A stretch of DNA of 64,000 nucleotides, from NCBI GenBank assembly GCA_016788205.1, contig JAEUTA010000017.1, positions 62,001 through 126,000 of the forward strand. Reading direction: 5' to 3'. This document shows, piece after piece, positions 36,701-44,505 of this stretch. The translations under genes and the position numbers were made by a program. Position 1 is the first letter of the stretch; every line of letters begins with the position of its first letter. Origin of the DNA: Flavobacteriales bacterium. GTDB lineage: Bacteria > Bacteroidota > Bacteroidia > Flavobacteriales_F > PHOS-HE28. The notes below the pieces were generated by a model, which ran no database searches, was not told where the DNA came from, and saw only the letters and a program-made list of their open reading frames with translations.

Positions 36701-37183
36701 CTCAACACGATGACCGAGGACATGGTCGCGCGTGTGAACGGCCTCTTTGACACCTACCAGCTCCCCTACCGCTGGGTCAACTTCGGTAGCGCGTTCAAGA
36801 CGAAGTACGACGAGAGCGTCAACTATACCGAGCTCTTCTTCATGCTGATGCGCTACCACGGTGTACACGTGTTGGACTTCCCGCACTTCATCACTACGGC
36901 ACATACCGAGGAGGATATCGAGTTCATCATCGCAGCGGTGGAGAAGACCTGCAAGGAGTTGCGTGAAAGCGGCTTCATGCCGGAGCGCACCTATCCCATT
37001 TCAGTTGTGAACAACGTTCTTGGTACGCAAACACGTAAATTGAGCGAACGAGTGATCAGCGCAATGGAACCTCCCGTGCCTGGGGCCCGTATCGGACGGA
37101 CGGCAAAGGGCGAGCCTGCATGGTTCGTTCCGGACCCTCAGCGTGCAGGAAAGTACATCATGGTGGAACAAGAAGAGAACTAA
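30713..37183 (+). CDS. Hybrid NRPS-PKS-aminotransferase megasynthase
   Basis: Multidomain assembly-line enzyme of 2156 residues. Domains: adenylation (about 15-500; TSGSTGRPKG at 156), PCP (GGNSL, Ser551), ketosynthase (about 612-1040; Cys783 in TACSTS, plus EAHGTATPLGD and KSNIGHL), acyltransferase (about 1130-1430; GHSIGE with Ser1230, HAFH at 1326-1329, the malonyl signature), ACP (GLDSL, Ser1553), and a class III PLP aminotransferase (about 1680-2090; Lys1924 in TYGKVIGGGMP) of the type fused to MycA and McyE. All catalytic residues are present; no KR, DH or ER. Expected chemistry: load one amino acid, extend with malonate, convert the beta-ketone to an amine. Hand alignment to GrsA gives adenylation code D-V-Q-I-F-S-Q-V-V-K, nearest proline types but divergent. 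The partner NRPS starts 9 bp later. Confidence 0.93.
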   Translation: MTQPLISSVLAFFNRSLHAQSGRIALFDGVRAFSYGQLNDSSLRLAAVLRANEAGTDRTVGLCLDRSAELVISVLGTLRVGAAYFPIDPAYPADRIALMLEDAQPPVVITDRAHQHLFKGSKAKVLLIDDIDLENGPRFEGECPAKPENLAYVLFTSGSTGRPKGVAMHHAPLVNLIQWQLRTSVLNEGDRTLQFAPISFDVSFQEIFTTFAQGGTLVLITDEDRLNSTQLLRKIIAQKINRIIVPFVALQYLAEAVERTGEVPSTLKEVFTSGEQLKITPAVANLFKQLPGCRFCNQYGPTEGHVVSELELKGDPSSWPALPNIGKAIDNVKLIVLDEHMKPVKKGEEGELYLGGACVAAGYIGRDDLTAERFLADPFEAGGRLYKTGDRAAELPNGEIDYKGRIDGQVKVRGYRIELGEVEVALEKHASVEQAVANVREDRPGLKRLIGYYVAKHEVSVNDLRKHLASLLPDYMVPSAFVAVKELPRTPSGKIDRKALPAPDVKRPELDVAFSAPQTGVQKTLANVWAELLGIDRVGIDDNFFDLGGNSLLSIQCVAQLEGHGLKLPIVKLYQHPTIKACAAFLEGDASAIAPSEMAKARKATNGGSKKGDIAIIGMSGRFPGAANVEELWKNLLAKKNSISTWTADEIDPSVPAELRNDSDYVKARGVITDADKFDAGFFGVNPRVAALMDPQQRVFLETAWGALEDAAYDPAQFAGLIGVYAGMGNNTYFTRNVIGHPELIEQVGDFAVMTANEKDYIATRLAFEFDLRGPALSIHTACSTSLVAIAQAFKALRDDECDMALAGGIAITAPINSGIVYNEGGMYSPDGSTRTFDAQGKGTSFSDGVGIIVLKRLDDAIRDNDHIYATIKGAALNNDGSDKASFTAPSVRGQAEVIAMAQADAGVTPDQITYVEAHGTATPLGDPIEVEALTLAFGGQKNGQHCGIGSIKSNIGHLTAAAGAAGVIKTALALKEENIPATIGFEKPNPSIDFANSPFRVAQDNIAWPRTGTPRIAGVSSFGVGGTNAHVILAEPPVMAASGASRNKQLLLLSAKSKTSLDAMTENLRAWLEAHPNASLADAAFTLQIGRRHFKHRRLIVGGSHSEVIEAIANKDTNLIGTRELHEAAPGVVFMFPGQGSQYVNMGRDLHASEPVFAQHFDQCCTLFSKELGIDLKAIIFPKAGEEEKAAEQLKQTVYTQASLFTMHYSLAKLWMHWGITPDAMMGHSIGEFAAACLAGVFSLEDAIKLVANRGRMMQELPGGSMLSVRAAEEDVAKKLPADCSIAANNGPQLCVASGPHEAIAKFQAELEKDGITCKLLVTSHAFHSPMMDAIVAPYKKVVESVKLNAPRIPIVSTVTAEWLKDEEATSSKYWSDHLRATVRFAQAVKFAWSDADRVMLEVGPRTTATTLARQQSSDAKKQAAVSSLADSAGNGNELTQLLKAVGGLWQSGVLLDWNKFYEREQRHRISLPTYAFERVRHWVDPVSMVVAGGHAIASTSIEAPVPNSGDANLTPKEALIQQIKSLLEESSGLELAEASAEETFLEMGLDSLFLTQVATSLSKKFGVKISFRQLNEEVPNLDKLADYLLAKGYSVGGAIPVAGGAQPAANSAQPAVNALEDAPELKKVFGAQARISKEKVDDMTPQQRAWFDAFVRRYVAKTAKSKAFTQENRKPMADPRVVTGFKPQTKELIYQVVVDKSTGCHLWDIDGNEYVDILSGFGSSMFGYMPDFIKEACHKQIDTSVEIGPMHPLAAEVSKLLCELTGAERAAVCNTGSEAVLGAMRMARTVTGRSLIISFSGSYHGINDEVIIRGSKSKKSYPGAPGIMPQAVENMLVLDYGTPESLEIIKQRCHEAAAVLVEPVQSRRMEFRPVDFLREVRRITQENGTALIFDEVITGFRTHQNGTQGLFGITADIGTYGKVIGGGMPVGAMIGKSEWMDALDGGQWQFGDDSVPPAGVTYFAGTFVRHPLTMAAMKASLVFMKEQGPALQERLNTMTEDMVARVNGLFDTYQLPYRWVNFGSAFKTKYDESVNYTELFFMLMRYHGVHVLDFPHFITTAHTEEDIEFIIAAVEKTCKELRESGFMPERTYPISVVNNVLGTQTRKLSERVISAMEPPVPGARIGRTAKGEPAWFVPDPQRAGKYIMVEQEEN

Positions 37184-37192
37184 GGTCTAGCG

Positions 37193-40100
37193 ATGGAGAA
37201 GTTCATACCAGAGACACGTTTCGTACCGGTAGAGCATGATCCGTTCAGCGGAACGGCGATCGATCAAGTGATCCCGACGACCGAGGCGCAGCGCGAAGTG
37301 CTGACCGCTTCGGAAATGGGGCACGATGCCTCCTGCGCCTACAACGAGAGTGTTTCACTGGAACTGAACGGCACGCTGGACCGGGCTTCCCTGGAGAAAG
37401 CCCTGGCACAGCTGGTGGATCGCCACGTTTCGTTGCGCAGTACGATCAGTCCGAGCGGCACGCGCATGGTCGTTGCGGAGAATTTGATCATCGACCTTCC
37501 TTTCCACGACCTGTCGGCACTTGATGCTCGCAAGCGAGATGAGCAGCTTGCTCGCATCGCGCAGCAGGATATGAACGGTGCTTTCAACCTGAAGAATGGC
37601 CCCTTGTTCCGCGCTGCGTTGATCAAGCTCAGCCCTGAACTTCATCACCTGCGCCTGACCGGTCACCACGTGGTCTGCGACGGATGGAGCCTGGGCATCA
37701 TGATGGCCGAGATCAGCGCGCTCTACAACGCAGCGAAGAACGGCGGCGATCCGGCGATCCCTGATGCTGTGCCGTTCTCCGAATACGCACTGGCCACCTT
37801 CGATATAGCACGCAGCCCCGAGCAAGCCTCGATCGAGAATTACTGGCTGAACCTCTTCAAGGGAAGTGTTCCACGTTTGGACCTGCCCACGGACCGTCCT
37901 CGTCCCAAGCAGAAAACGTACAGCGGAAAGCGCCTGGACCTGGATCTTCCACCCGAGTTGGTGATGGCCCTGAAGGAAACGGCTACTCGCAGTGGTGCCA
38001 GTTTCGTGACCACGCTGCTAACGGTGTTCGAAGTGTTGCTGCACCGCCTCACGGGCGACAGTGACATCGTTGTTGGCCTGCCCGCAGCCGGCCAAAGCGA
38101 CCTGGACATGAAACATCTCGTTGGGCATTGCGTGAACCTGCTCGCCCTGCGCAGCCGTGTTGATGAGGAACGGCCGTTCATCGATCACCTGCGCGAACGC
38201 CGTACTGCTGTGCTGGATGCGTTCGAGAACCAGAAGTACACCTTCGGCACACTACTGCGCACGCTGAACGTTCCGCGCCAACCGGGTCGCATCCCGCTGT
38301 GTCCTGTCGTGTTCAACATCGACATGAACATGGACGATGGCGTGGCCTTCGATGGTCTCGCGCATCGCTTCATCAGCAACCCGCGAGCGTTCGAGAACTT
38401 CGAACTATTCCTCAATGCCACGGGGAACGAGAGCAAACTCACCCTGGAGTGGGGATACAATACCGACCTCTTCGATGAGCGCACAATCCGTGGCTGGATG
38501 GATGAACTGGCGCGCATCGCAAAGCGTGTTTCCACCAACCCACAGGCCAGCATCGCGGAGATCATCGGTGAAAGCGAACTGACCGGCGATCGACAGCTCC
38601 CTCCGGAAACATGGCTCGGCAATTCACCGGATTACCCACGCGACAAGAGCATTTCCCGCCTGTGGGATGAGACCGTGATCCGTTTCGGCGAGCGTACGGC
38701 GGTGGAGTTCATCGACCAGCGCATCTCCTATGCACAACTGGACGAACGCGTGCAGGCGCTTGCCGCACAGCTCATGGGTATGGGCGTGAAGCCCGGCGAA
38801 CCGGTCGGTCTTTGCATGGAGCGCAGCTTCGACATGGTCGCGGCCATGCTCGCCATCATGCGCTGCGGTGCGGCTTTCGTGCCATTCGACCCCTCATATC
38901 CCGCCGATCGCCTACAGTTCATGTTCGACGATACGCGCGTGAACGTGCTGATCACCGAGTCTTCACTGAAAGCGACATTACCGAAGAACGATGCGCGTTC
39001 CATCGTGCTCGACGAACAACGCCCGGCACCTTCGGCGAACGTGCCTGCCCAAGGCGGCCCTGAAAGCCCGGCGTACATCATGTACACGAGCGGTAGCACC
39101 GGTACGCCGAAAGGTGTGGTGGTGTCGCAGCGCGCGATCGTCAGGTTGGTGAAGGCACAGAACTTCCTTCCCTTCGGCCCTGACCTGACCTTCCTGCAAC
39201 TCAGCAACACCAGTTTCGATGCCAGCACGCTGGAGATCTGGGGGGCATTGTTGAACGGCGGGCGATTGGTATTGCAACCACAACTGAAGCCCACGCTGCT
39301 CGAGATCACCGATACGATCCGCGAAAAAGGCGTCACATCGGTCTGGTTCACCGCCGGTCTCTTCAATGTATTGGTGGACGAACAACTGGACCGTTTGCGC
39401 GGCTTGCGTCACATCCTCACCGGTGGTGACGTGTTGAGCGTCCCGCACGTGAAGAGAGCCTTGAAGGTGCTCGGCCCCAATGTGCTGATCAACGGATATG
39501 GCCCCACGGAGAACACCACCTTCACATGCTGCCACGTCATCGACGAGCGGTCCATCAAGGGCAGTGTGCCCATTGGCAGACCGATCAATCATACCACGGT
39601 GCATGTGCTGGATGATCATATGAAACCGGTGGCCATTGGCCAGAAAGGCGAACTGTATACGGGTGGCGACGGTATAGCCCTAGGCTATTGGAAACGCCCG
39701 GACCTGACCGCCGAACGCTTCGTGGATGACCCGTTCAGCCGCGGCGGAAAATTGTACAAGACCGGTGATGTGGTGCGATGGACACCCGATGGTCTCATCG
39801 AATTCATCGGTCGTACGGACCTGCAGGTGAAGGTGCGTGGCTTCCGTGTGGAACTGGGCGAGATCGAGAACGCGCTGAATGACATGCCCGGATTGAAGGA
39901 CCGTGTGGTGATGGCTCGTGATGAAGTGGCCGGTGAAAAACAACTGGTAGCCTATTTGTCGCCCACTGACATGTCAACAGCGGGCAGCCTGGAAAGAGAA
40001 TCGTTCATCCATGCGGCGAAGAACCATCTGGCGGAAAGACTGCCGCAGCATATGGTACCCACCGCGTTCGTCGTGTTACCGGAATTCCCGCTCGGACCCA

Positions 40101-41143
40101 ACGGCAAGGTCGACCGTAAAGCGCTACCTGCTCCCTTACCACCCAGGCCCACCATGCGCGCGCGGCACGTGGCCCCCCGCAATGCTGTGGAACAGGAACT
40201 GTGTGCCATTTGGAACAAGGCACTTGGTGCAGAAGACATCGGTGTGCATGACAACTTCTTCGATATGGGTGGGCATTCCCTGACGGGTATCCAGTTGCTC
40301 GCACAGGTTGAACAACGTTTTGGCACCACCATCGAATTCAAACAGCTTTTCGTGGCGCCTACCGTGGCCCAAATGGCCCGATTGATCGAGACGCCGGTGG
40401 TCACGCTCGGGGATGATCACCTGCTACCACTTCAGACCAAAGGCCAGCGCGTGCCGCTCATCTGCATACACGGTGATGAAGCCAACGCTTTCCTTCCGAA
40501 ATACCTAGGTCAGGAGCAGCCGTTCTACGGCATCACCCACCAGGGTGAGGATGGCATGCCGTTGAAGTATCGCTCGGTAGGATCCATCGCATCCTATTAC
40601 ATCGATGAATTGAAGCGGGGATTACCGGAGGGACCATACCAGCTTTGCGGATACTCCTTCGGCGGGTTGGTGGCCTTCGAAATGGCGCGCCAATTGGAGC
40701 AACGAGGGGACAAGGTGAACATGGTACTTCTCCTGGACACGTACGCCCCCAAGCCTTTCGTGGAGGTGATGAGCAAGGAGCGCAAATTGCACGAGCCCGT
40801 GAAGAACGTGATCATGCGCTCGGTGATATCGTTGGTGCGTCTTTTCCAAGAGCGGCTACCCGCTCGATTGAGGAATTTCGCCATCATCGACACCTACGAT
40901 CGCGCCATCGCCAACTATGACCCAGGCACCTATAAAGGCGATGTCGCCATCATCAAGGCCATTGATTCCCCTGCGACACCCGACATGGGCTGGAACGACC
41001 TGGTGCAGGGGGAACTGATCCGAAGGACGTGTGTGGGAGATCACTACACGATGATCAAAGAACCTTTGGTGCAGCAGTTGGCCGAAGTGATGGCCGAAGT
41101 GATGGGCCGCGAAAAGGGCACCTCCACGAAGCAAGTGGTCTAG
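37193..41143 (+). CDS. NRPS termination module (C-A-PCP-TE)
   Basis: Nonribosomal peptide synthetase of 1316 residues. The condensation domain (about 30-460) has an intact HHxxxDG motif, HHVVCDG at 158-164. The adenylation domain (about 475-990) has TSGSTGTPKG at 632; hand alignment to GrsA reads D-A-L-W-L-G-G-T-F-K, close to valine codes of the DAxWxGGTFK type. The PCP serine is Ser1029 in GGHSLTG. The thioesterase (about 1085-1300) has GYSFGG with nucleophile Ser1155 and His1284. It should accept the beta-amino acyl chain from the upstream enzyme, couple a hydrophobic amino acid and release the product by hydrolysis or cyclisation. It lies 9 bp after the upstream gene and 3 bp before the phosphopantetheinyl transferase gene, so one transcript is likely. 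Confidence 0.95.
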   Translation: MEKFIPETRFVPVEHDPFSGTAIDQVIPTTEAQREVLTASEMGHDASCAYNESVSLELNGTLDRASLEKALAQLVDRHVSLRSTISPSGTRMVVAENLIIDLPFHDLSALDARKRDEQLARIAQQDMNGAFNLKNGPLFRAALIKLSPELHHLRLTGHHVVCDGWSLGIMMAEISALYNAAKNGGDPAIPDAVPFSEYALATFDIARSPEQASIENYWLNLFKGSVPRLDLPTDRPRPKQKTYSGKRLDLDLPPELVMALKETATRSGASFVTTLLTVFEVLLHRLTGDSDIVVGLPAAGQSDLDMKHLVGHCVNLLALRSRVDEERPFIDHLRERRTAVLDAFENQKYTFGTLLRTLNVPRQPGRIPLCPVVFNIDMNMDDGVAFDGLAHRFISNPRAFENFELFLNATGNESKLTLEWGYNTDLFDERTIRGWMDELARIAKRVSTNPQASIAEIIGESELTGDRQLPPETWLGNSPDYPRDKSISRLWDETVIRFGERTAVEFIDQRISYAQLDERVQALAAQLMGMGVKPGEPVGLCMERSFDMVAAMLAIMRCGAAFVPFDPSYPADRLQFMFDDTRVNVLITESSLKATLPKNDARSIVLDEQRPAPSANVPAQGGPESPAYIMYTSGSTGTPKGVVVSQRAIVRLVKAQNFLPFGPDLTFLQLSNTSFDASTLEIWGALLNGGRLVLQPQLKPTLLEITDTIREKGVTSVWFTAGLFNVLVDEQLDRLRGLRHILTGGDVLSVPHVKRALKVLGPNVLINGYGPTENTTFTCCHVIDERSIKGSVPIGRPINHTTVHVLDDHMKPVAIGQKGELYTGGDGIALGYWKRPDLTAERFVDDPFSRGGKLYKTGDVVRWTPDGLIEFIGRTDLQVKVRGFRVELGEIENALNDMPGLKDRVVMARDEVAGEKQLVAYLSPTDMSTAGSLERESFIHAAKNHLAERLPQHMVPTAFVVLPEFPLGPNGKVDRKALPAPLPPRPTMRARHVAPRNAVEQELCAIWNKALGAEDIGVHDNFFDMGGHSLTGIQLLAQVEQRFGTTIEFKQLFVAPTVAQMARLIETPVVTLGDDHLLPLQTKGQRVPLICIHGDEANAFLPKYLGQEQPFYGITHQGEDGMPLKYRSVGSIASYYIDELKRGLPEGPYQLCGYSFGGLVAFEMARQLEQRGDKVNMVLLLDTYAPKPFVEVMSKERKLHEPVKNVIMRSVISLVRLFQERLPARLRNFAIIDTYDRAIANYDPGTYKGDVAIIKAIDSPATPDMGWNDLVQGELIRRTCVGDHYTMIKEPLVQQLAEVMAEVMGREKGTSTKQVV

Positions 41144-41146
41144 TCC

Positions 41147-41896
41147 ATGCCAAGCCGATCGCTGACGGTGCATTGCACCGGCCCGTTGCATGCGAACGCA
41201 TCTTCGGATAGCGAGTCGCGGATGGGTGATGAAGTCCGCATCCATTTCGCCACACTGTCATCCTTGAGACGCAGTACCGATCGGTACCTCGAACTTTTGG
41301 ACAGCGGCGAGCGCGCCCGCCTGCATCGGTTCAAATTCGACGCGGACAAGGAACGTTTTCTGCTCGGCCATGGGTTCCTGCGCGAGATGCTCGGAGCGTA
41401 TTTGGGACGCGACGCGCATTCCATCACCTTCGAGCGAGGAACTCACGGGAAACCGTACCTCACCGGTCATCCGCTGCACTTCAATCTTAGCGATACGAAG
41501 GATGCGATCGCGGTGGCCTTCGCCCGGCACACCGCCGTGGGCCTGGACGTGGAGACAATGCACCGCACCGTGGACCATGTCAGCGTTGGAGCGCATTACT
41601 TCACCAAAGAGGAACAGGCTTCCATTGAAGCGGCTTATGACGGCAAACGGCGCTTCCTGGAGTTCTGGACCCGCAAGGAGGCCGTACTGAAAGCCAGTGG
41701 CGTAGGGATCATGGACGATCTAAGGGTGCTGCGCGTCGACCAGACCGAGAACCGCATGATGATCGCGCACGAAACTTTCATCGCCATGGCAGCACCTGAG
41801 TACCACGTGACCACTTGGGCGGTGGATCCGACAGGGATCATCAGCCTGGCAACTCCCCTGCCGCACACCGGTGTAAAACTGTTCGCACTAGGTTGA
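41147..41896 (+). CDS. Sfp-type 4'-phosphopantetheinyl transferase
   Basis: Transfers 4'-phosphopantetheine from coenzyme A to the carrier serines of the PCP and ACP domains encoded just upstream (Ser551, Ser1553, Ser1029). The product is 249 residues, or 224 if the in-frame ATG at 41222 (MGDEVRIHF) is used; the latter fits family N-termini better, while ATG 41147 is only 3 bp after the NRPS stop. Core motifs are HGKPYL, HFNLSDTKD, the magnesium site VGLDVE, HYFTKEEQ and FWTRKEAVLKASGVGI. It overlaps the convergent helicase gene by 9 bp. Placement makes the locus self-sufficient for carrier activation. Confidence 0.93.
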   Translation: MPSRSLTVHCTGPLHANASSDSESRMGDEVRIHFATLSSLRRSTDRYLELLDSGERARLHRFKFDADKERFLLGHGFLREMLGAYLGRDAHSITFERGTHGKPYLTGHPLHFNLSDTKDAIAVAFARHTAVGLDVETMHRTVDHVSVGAHYFTKEEQASIEAAYDGKRRFLEFWTRKEAVLKASGVGIMDDLRVLRVDQTENRMMIAHETFIAMAAPEYHVTTWAVDPTGIISLATPLPHTGVKLFALG

Positions 41897-43342
41897 CCGA
41901 TCGTGCTCTTCGCCCCAGAATCGGGCGTGGAAGTTCAAGAGGTACAGCCGCCTGCCAGCACGGGTGATCGCCGTGTACAACCAGCGCACATACTCGTGAT
42001 CCACCATTTCCTCCGTGACGTAGCCCTGATCCACGAACACCGTATTCCACTGCCCACCCTGGGCTTTGTGCGCTGTGACCGCATAGGCGTATTTGACCTG
42101 AAGCGCCTGGGCATACGGATCCTCCCTCAATCTTTTCGAGCGCGCCACTTTCGTAGACTCCGGATAATCATTTAGAAGCGTATCGCGCAGCAGGCGTAAT
42201 CGAGCCCCAGGTAATGCAGGAGATTCGATGGCCAGCACATCCAGCATCACCTTCAATTCCAACTCCCGTTCCTCCACTCCGTTCCACCACGCTGCGGTGA
42301 TATCCGCAAAGCGCAAACCGTGCATCTCCTCAAGCCGATGGACGCGCCGCACCACTAGAGGCTCTCCGTTGGCGATCAGTTCCTTTTTGCCGTTGTGACC
42401 GGCCCAGAAGTAGTCGTTCTTCACCACCATCAAGCGATCCCCAGAACAGAGTTCTTCCTCATACCCGTGAATGCGGGTACGCACTTGCTGGCTGTATTGG
42501 TACGCACGCTTGTTGCTACGACAGATGAGGCACACTTCGTCATCGCCATCCTGACCATAGGCCGTTTCCAAGGCATCCTGCAGGTCAAAGCCATCCGTTC
42601 GGATCACATCGGCAAAACCTTGCTGGAAGTGAGGCATGGGATGCTCCTCCGCAAGGATGCGCCTCAGCTCCGTCGCGTTGGTCAATATGCCGGAGCCTGC
42701 CGTCTGTCGCACCACATCGGTCAGCTCTATGGAACCTGCGAGCACACCGAACGCCTCCAGTTCCTTGGGGTCGAGCGCTGGACTGTGATCGCTACCCACA
42801 GGAGGCAACTGCGCCGGATCCCCGATCAAGAGCACTCGTGTTCCCGGGGAAGAAAAGATGTGCTCGAAAAGGTCTTGCATGAGATCCCTGGACCCGAATG
42901 TCCCTTCGCCCACATTGCCGCGCCCGATCATGGAGGCCTCATCTACGATGAATAGAGCCCCTGCATCCTTATGCCGTGCCACGCTCATGCCTCCATAGCC
43001 CTCGTCCTCGCCTACTGCACGATAGATGCGCCTGTGTATGGTGGAAGCGGGCTGGCCTGCATACGCCGACAACACCTTGGCCGCCCGGCCGGTCGGCGCC
43101 AACAACACCACTGGTCGCCCCTCGGCATGCAGCACCTTCACCAGCGCACCGACCAGCGTTGTCTTACCCGTGCCTGCATAGCCCTTCAAGATCAGCGCGG
43201 TGCGCTCTTTGGTAGTACCGAGCAAACGCTGCAGGGCCTGCACAGCGCGCGACTGCCCGGCAGTGGGCTCGTGGCCCAGCGCTTGCAACAGACGATCGCC
43301 GAGTTGATGGACGGTAGGTGCGATGAGGTTGCGCCGGACCAT
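41888..43342 (-). CDS. RecD/Dda-like superfamily 1 DNA helicase
   Basis: ATP-dependent 5'-to-3' DNA helicase of the RecD2/Dda class, cytoplasmic, probably for repair. The 484-residue product has Walker A (GYAGTGKTT), motif Ia (LLAPTGRAAKVL), Walker B (LFIVDEASMI), motif III (LLIGDPAQLPPVG), motif IV (LTDVVRQ) and C-terminal motifs V and VI (YAVTAHKAQGGQW, LYTAITRAGRRLYL). No long N-terminal extension is present, so it is Dda-like rather than full RecD2. Start at ATG 43342 (MVRRNL) is preferred over 43414, which would run into the promoter of the divergent gene. It faces the PPTase gene and overlaps its end by 9 bp; no functional link to the biosynthetic locus is implied. Confidence 0.88.
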   Translation of the reverse strand: MVRRNLIAPTVHQLGDRLLQALGHEPTAGQSRAVQALQRLLGTTKERTALILKGYAGTGKTTLVGALVKVLHAEGRPVVLLAPTGRAAKVLSAYAGQPASTIHRRIYRAVGEDEGYGGMSVARHKDAGALFIVDEASMIGRGNVGEGTFGSRDLMQDLFEHIFSSPGTRVLLIGDPAQLPPVGSDHSPALDPKELEAFGVLAGSIELTDVVRQTAGSGILTNATELRRILAEEHPMPHFQQGFADVIRTDGFDLQDALETAYGQDGDDEVCLICRSNKRAYQYSQQVRTRIHGYEEELCSGDRLMVVKNDYFWAGHNGKKELIANGEPLVVRRVHRLEEMHGLRFADITAAWWNGVEERELELKVMLDVLAIESPALPGARLRLLRDTLLNDYPESTKVARSKRLREDPYAQALQVKYAYAVTAHKAQGGQWNTVFVDQGYVTEEMVDHEYVRWLYTAITRAGRRLYLLNFHARFWGEEHDRST

Positions 43343-43387
43343 TGCGGGTAGCTGCGCCGGGTTGAATTTAGCTACGTTGCTGAACCC

Positions 43388-43395
43388 TACTTTTG
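43388..43395 (+). promoter_or_regulatory. -7 promoter element for small membrane protein gene
   Basis: TACTTTTG, a perfect TAnnTTTG, ends 17 bp before the ATG at 43413 and lies in the gap from the divergent helicase gene. It probably drives the run to 47006. Confidence 0.55.
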
Positions 43396-43412
43396 AGCGC
43401 CGGGCCGGTACC

Positions 43413-43706
43413 ATGAAGAAGATCCTGAATTATCTGCTTGCCGTCTTCCTGCTCTTGTTCGGAGGCTCCTTGCTCGTGATCGGATACCTGGAAGGACAAG
43501 GCCTTTTCATGATGCTCGCAGCAGCACTGGCGGTGCTCGCCGGACTCGTAGCGCTGTTGTTACAGACGGGGATCATCGGGCGGAGAGCCGGCTTCGTGTT
43601 GGGGATCGTTTTCGCGGCTTTGGCCTTGGCCCTCGCCTATCAGAACTTCCGAACATCACCGTCCGCTTACCGGGGATCGGCTTCCGCTGTACCTCTTAAT
43701 GCCTAA
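43413..43706 (+). CDS. Small three-helix membrane protein
   Basis: Predicted inner-membrane protein of 97 residues with three hydrophobic helices (about 6-26, 32-51 and 58-75) and a short polar C-terminus. No family recognised. The start follows a -7 box at 43388 and begins MKKILNYLL, a typical membrane-protein N-terminus. It heads a close-packed set: the DUF3822 gene starts 1 bp after its stop (or 8 bp before it), then rsmD, coaD and a TlpA-like gene. Its role in this set is unknown. Confidence 0.65.
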   Translation: MKKILNYLLAVFLLLFGGSLLVIGYLEGQGLFMMLAAALAVLAGLVALLLQTGIIGRRAGFVLGIVFAALALALAYQNFRTSPSAYRGSASAVPLNA

Positions 43707-43707
43707 C

Positions 43708-44505
43708 ATGCAGAGCGGCCAACACACCATCAGCGGATACGACAACGCCCTGGAACGAGGCCATCACTTGAGCATCCTGATCGGCCAGGGTGTTTCGGCA
43801 TGGGTGGCGCATGACCTGCGAACGCTACGGCCAGCAGCCATGGCATGGGGAGTTGATGCTGATGCCCTGCGCAGCATGGAACTGCCCGAATTCCCGCGTA
43901 CCGTGACCTATGTATCGCTACCGGAATGGAGCACCTTGGTGCCGGACGGTGCTTTGGAGCCCGCAGCGGCGGCGGACCACCTTTCCCTTGTACATGGCCC
44001 TCTCGGCCATCAGCTCGTGCGCGATGAACCAGTGACGACCTTGGGCGCAAGCTGCCTCTATGTGCATGACGATAGCCATGCGCGAGCCGTGCTCGAACGC
44101 TTCCCCAATGCGCGCAGCCTTCCCTTGCAAGCCGTGCTGTTACGTGGTGCGCAGAGCCGATCGATCACGAAGCCAACGCTTTTGTTGCACCGCGGTAAGG
44201 ACCGTTCTGATATCGCCCTGGCACATGGTCAGCAGGTACTATTGAGCAGTTCGTACCCCACCCGCAGTGCTGAAGACCTGCTGTACTTCTGTCTGCTGGC
44301 AGCCGAACGTTGCCAACTGGGACCCGAAGAACTGATGATCAGGACAGGCGGTACGCACCTCACCGCCGAAGAGCGCGCATTGCTGCACCGTTATTTCCAG
44401 GATCATGCCACGGCCGTCGTGGTGACCTGGAGCGATGATCGCCACCAGGACATACCGGCCGATCTTTGGCTGGCGGCCTTCGACCAATTCCCATGCGTAT
44501 CGTAG
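43708..44505 (+). CDS. DUF3822 family protein
   Basis: Cytoplasmic protein of 265 residues matching the Bacteroidota-specific DUF3822 family by its place before rsmD and by sequence features (LSILIGQGVSAWVAHDL near the start, VHDDSHARAVLERFPNAR, EDLLYFCLLAAERCQL). The fold is thought to resemble actin-like or RNase H-like proteins, but no activity is known. The start could also be ATG 43699, which overlaps the previous stop. The gene overlaps rsmD by 13 bp. Its steady linkage with rsmD and coaD in this phylum suggests co-expression more than shared pathway. Confidence 0.75.
   Translation: MQSGQHTISGYDNALERGHHLSILIGQGVSAWVAHDLRTLRPAAMAWGVDADALRSMELPEFPRTVTYVSLPEWSTLVPDGALEPAAAADHLSLVHGPLGHQLVRDEPVTTLGASCLYVHDDSHARAVLERFPNARSLPLQAVLLRGAQSRSITKPTLLLHRGKDRSDIALAHGQQVLLSSSYPTRSAEDLLYFCLLAAERCQLGPEELMIRTGGTHLTAEERALLHRYFQDHATAVVVTWSDDRHQDIPADLWLAAFDQFPCVS

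Noticed and set aside
41888..43342. RecD-like helicase as a defence-system component
   Set aside because: It has the layout of an ordinary stand-alone repair helicase and no nuclease or defence partner gene next to it.
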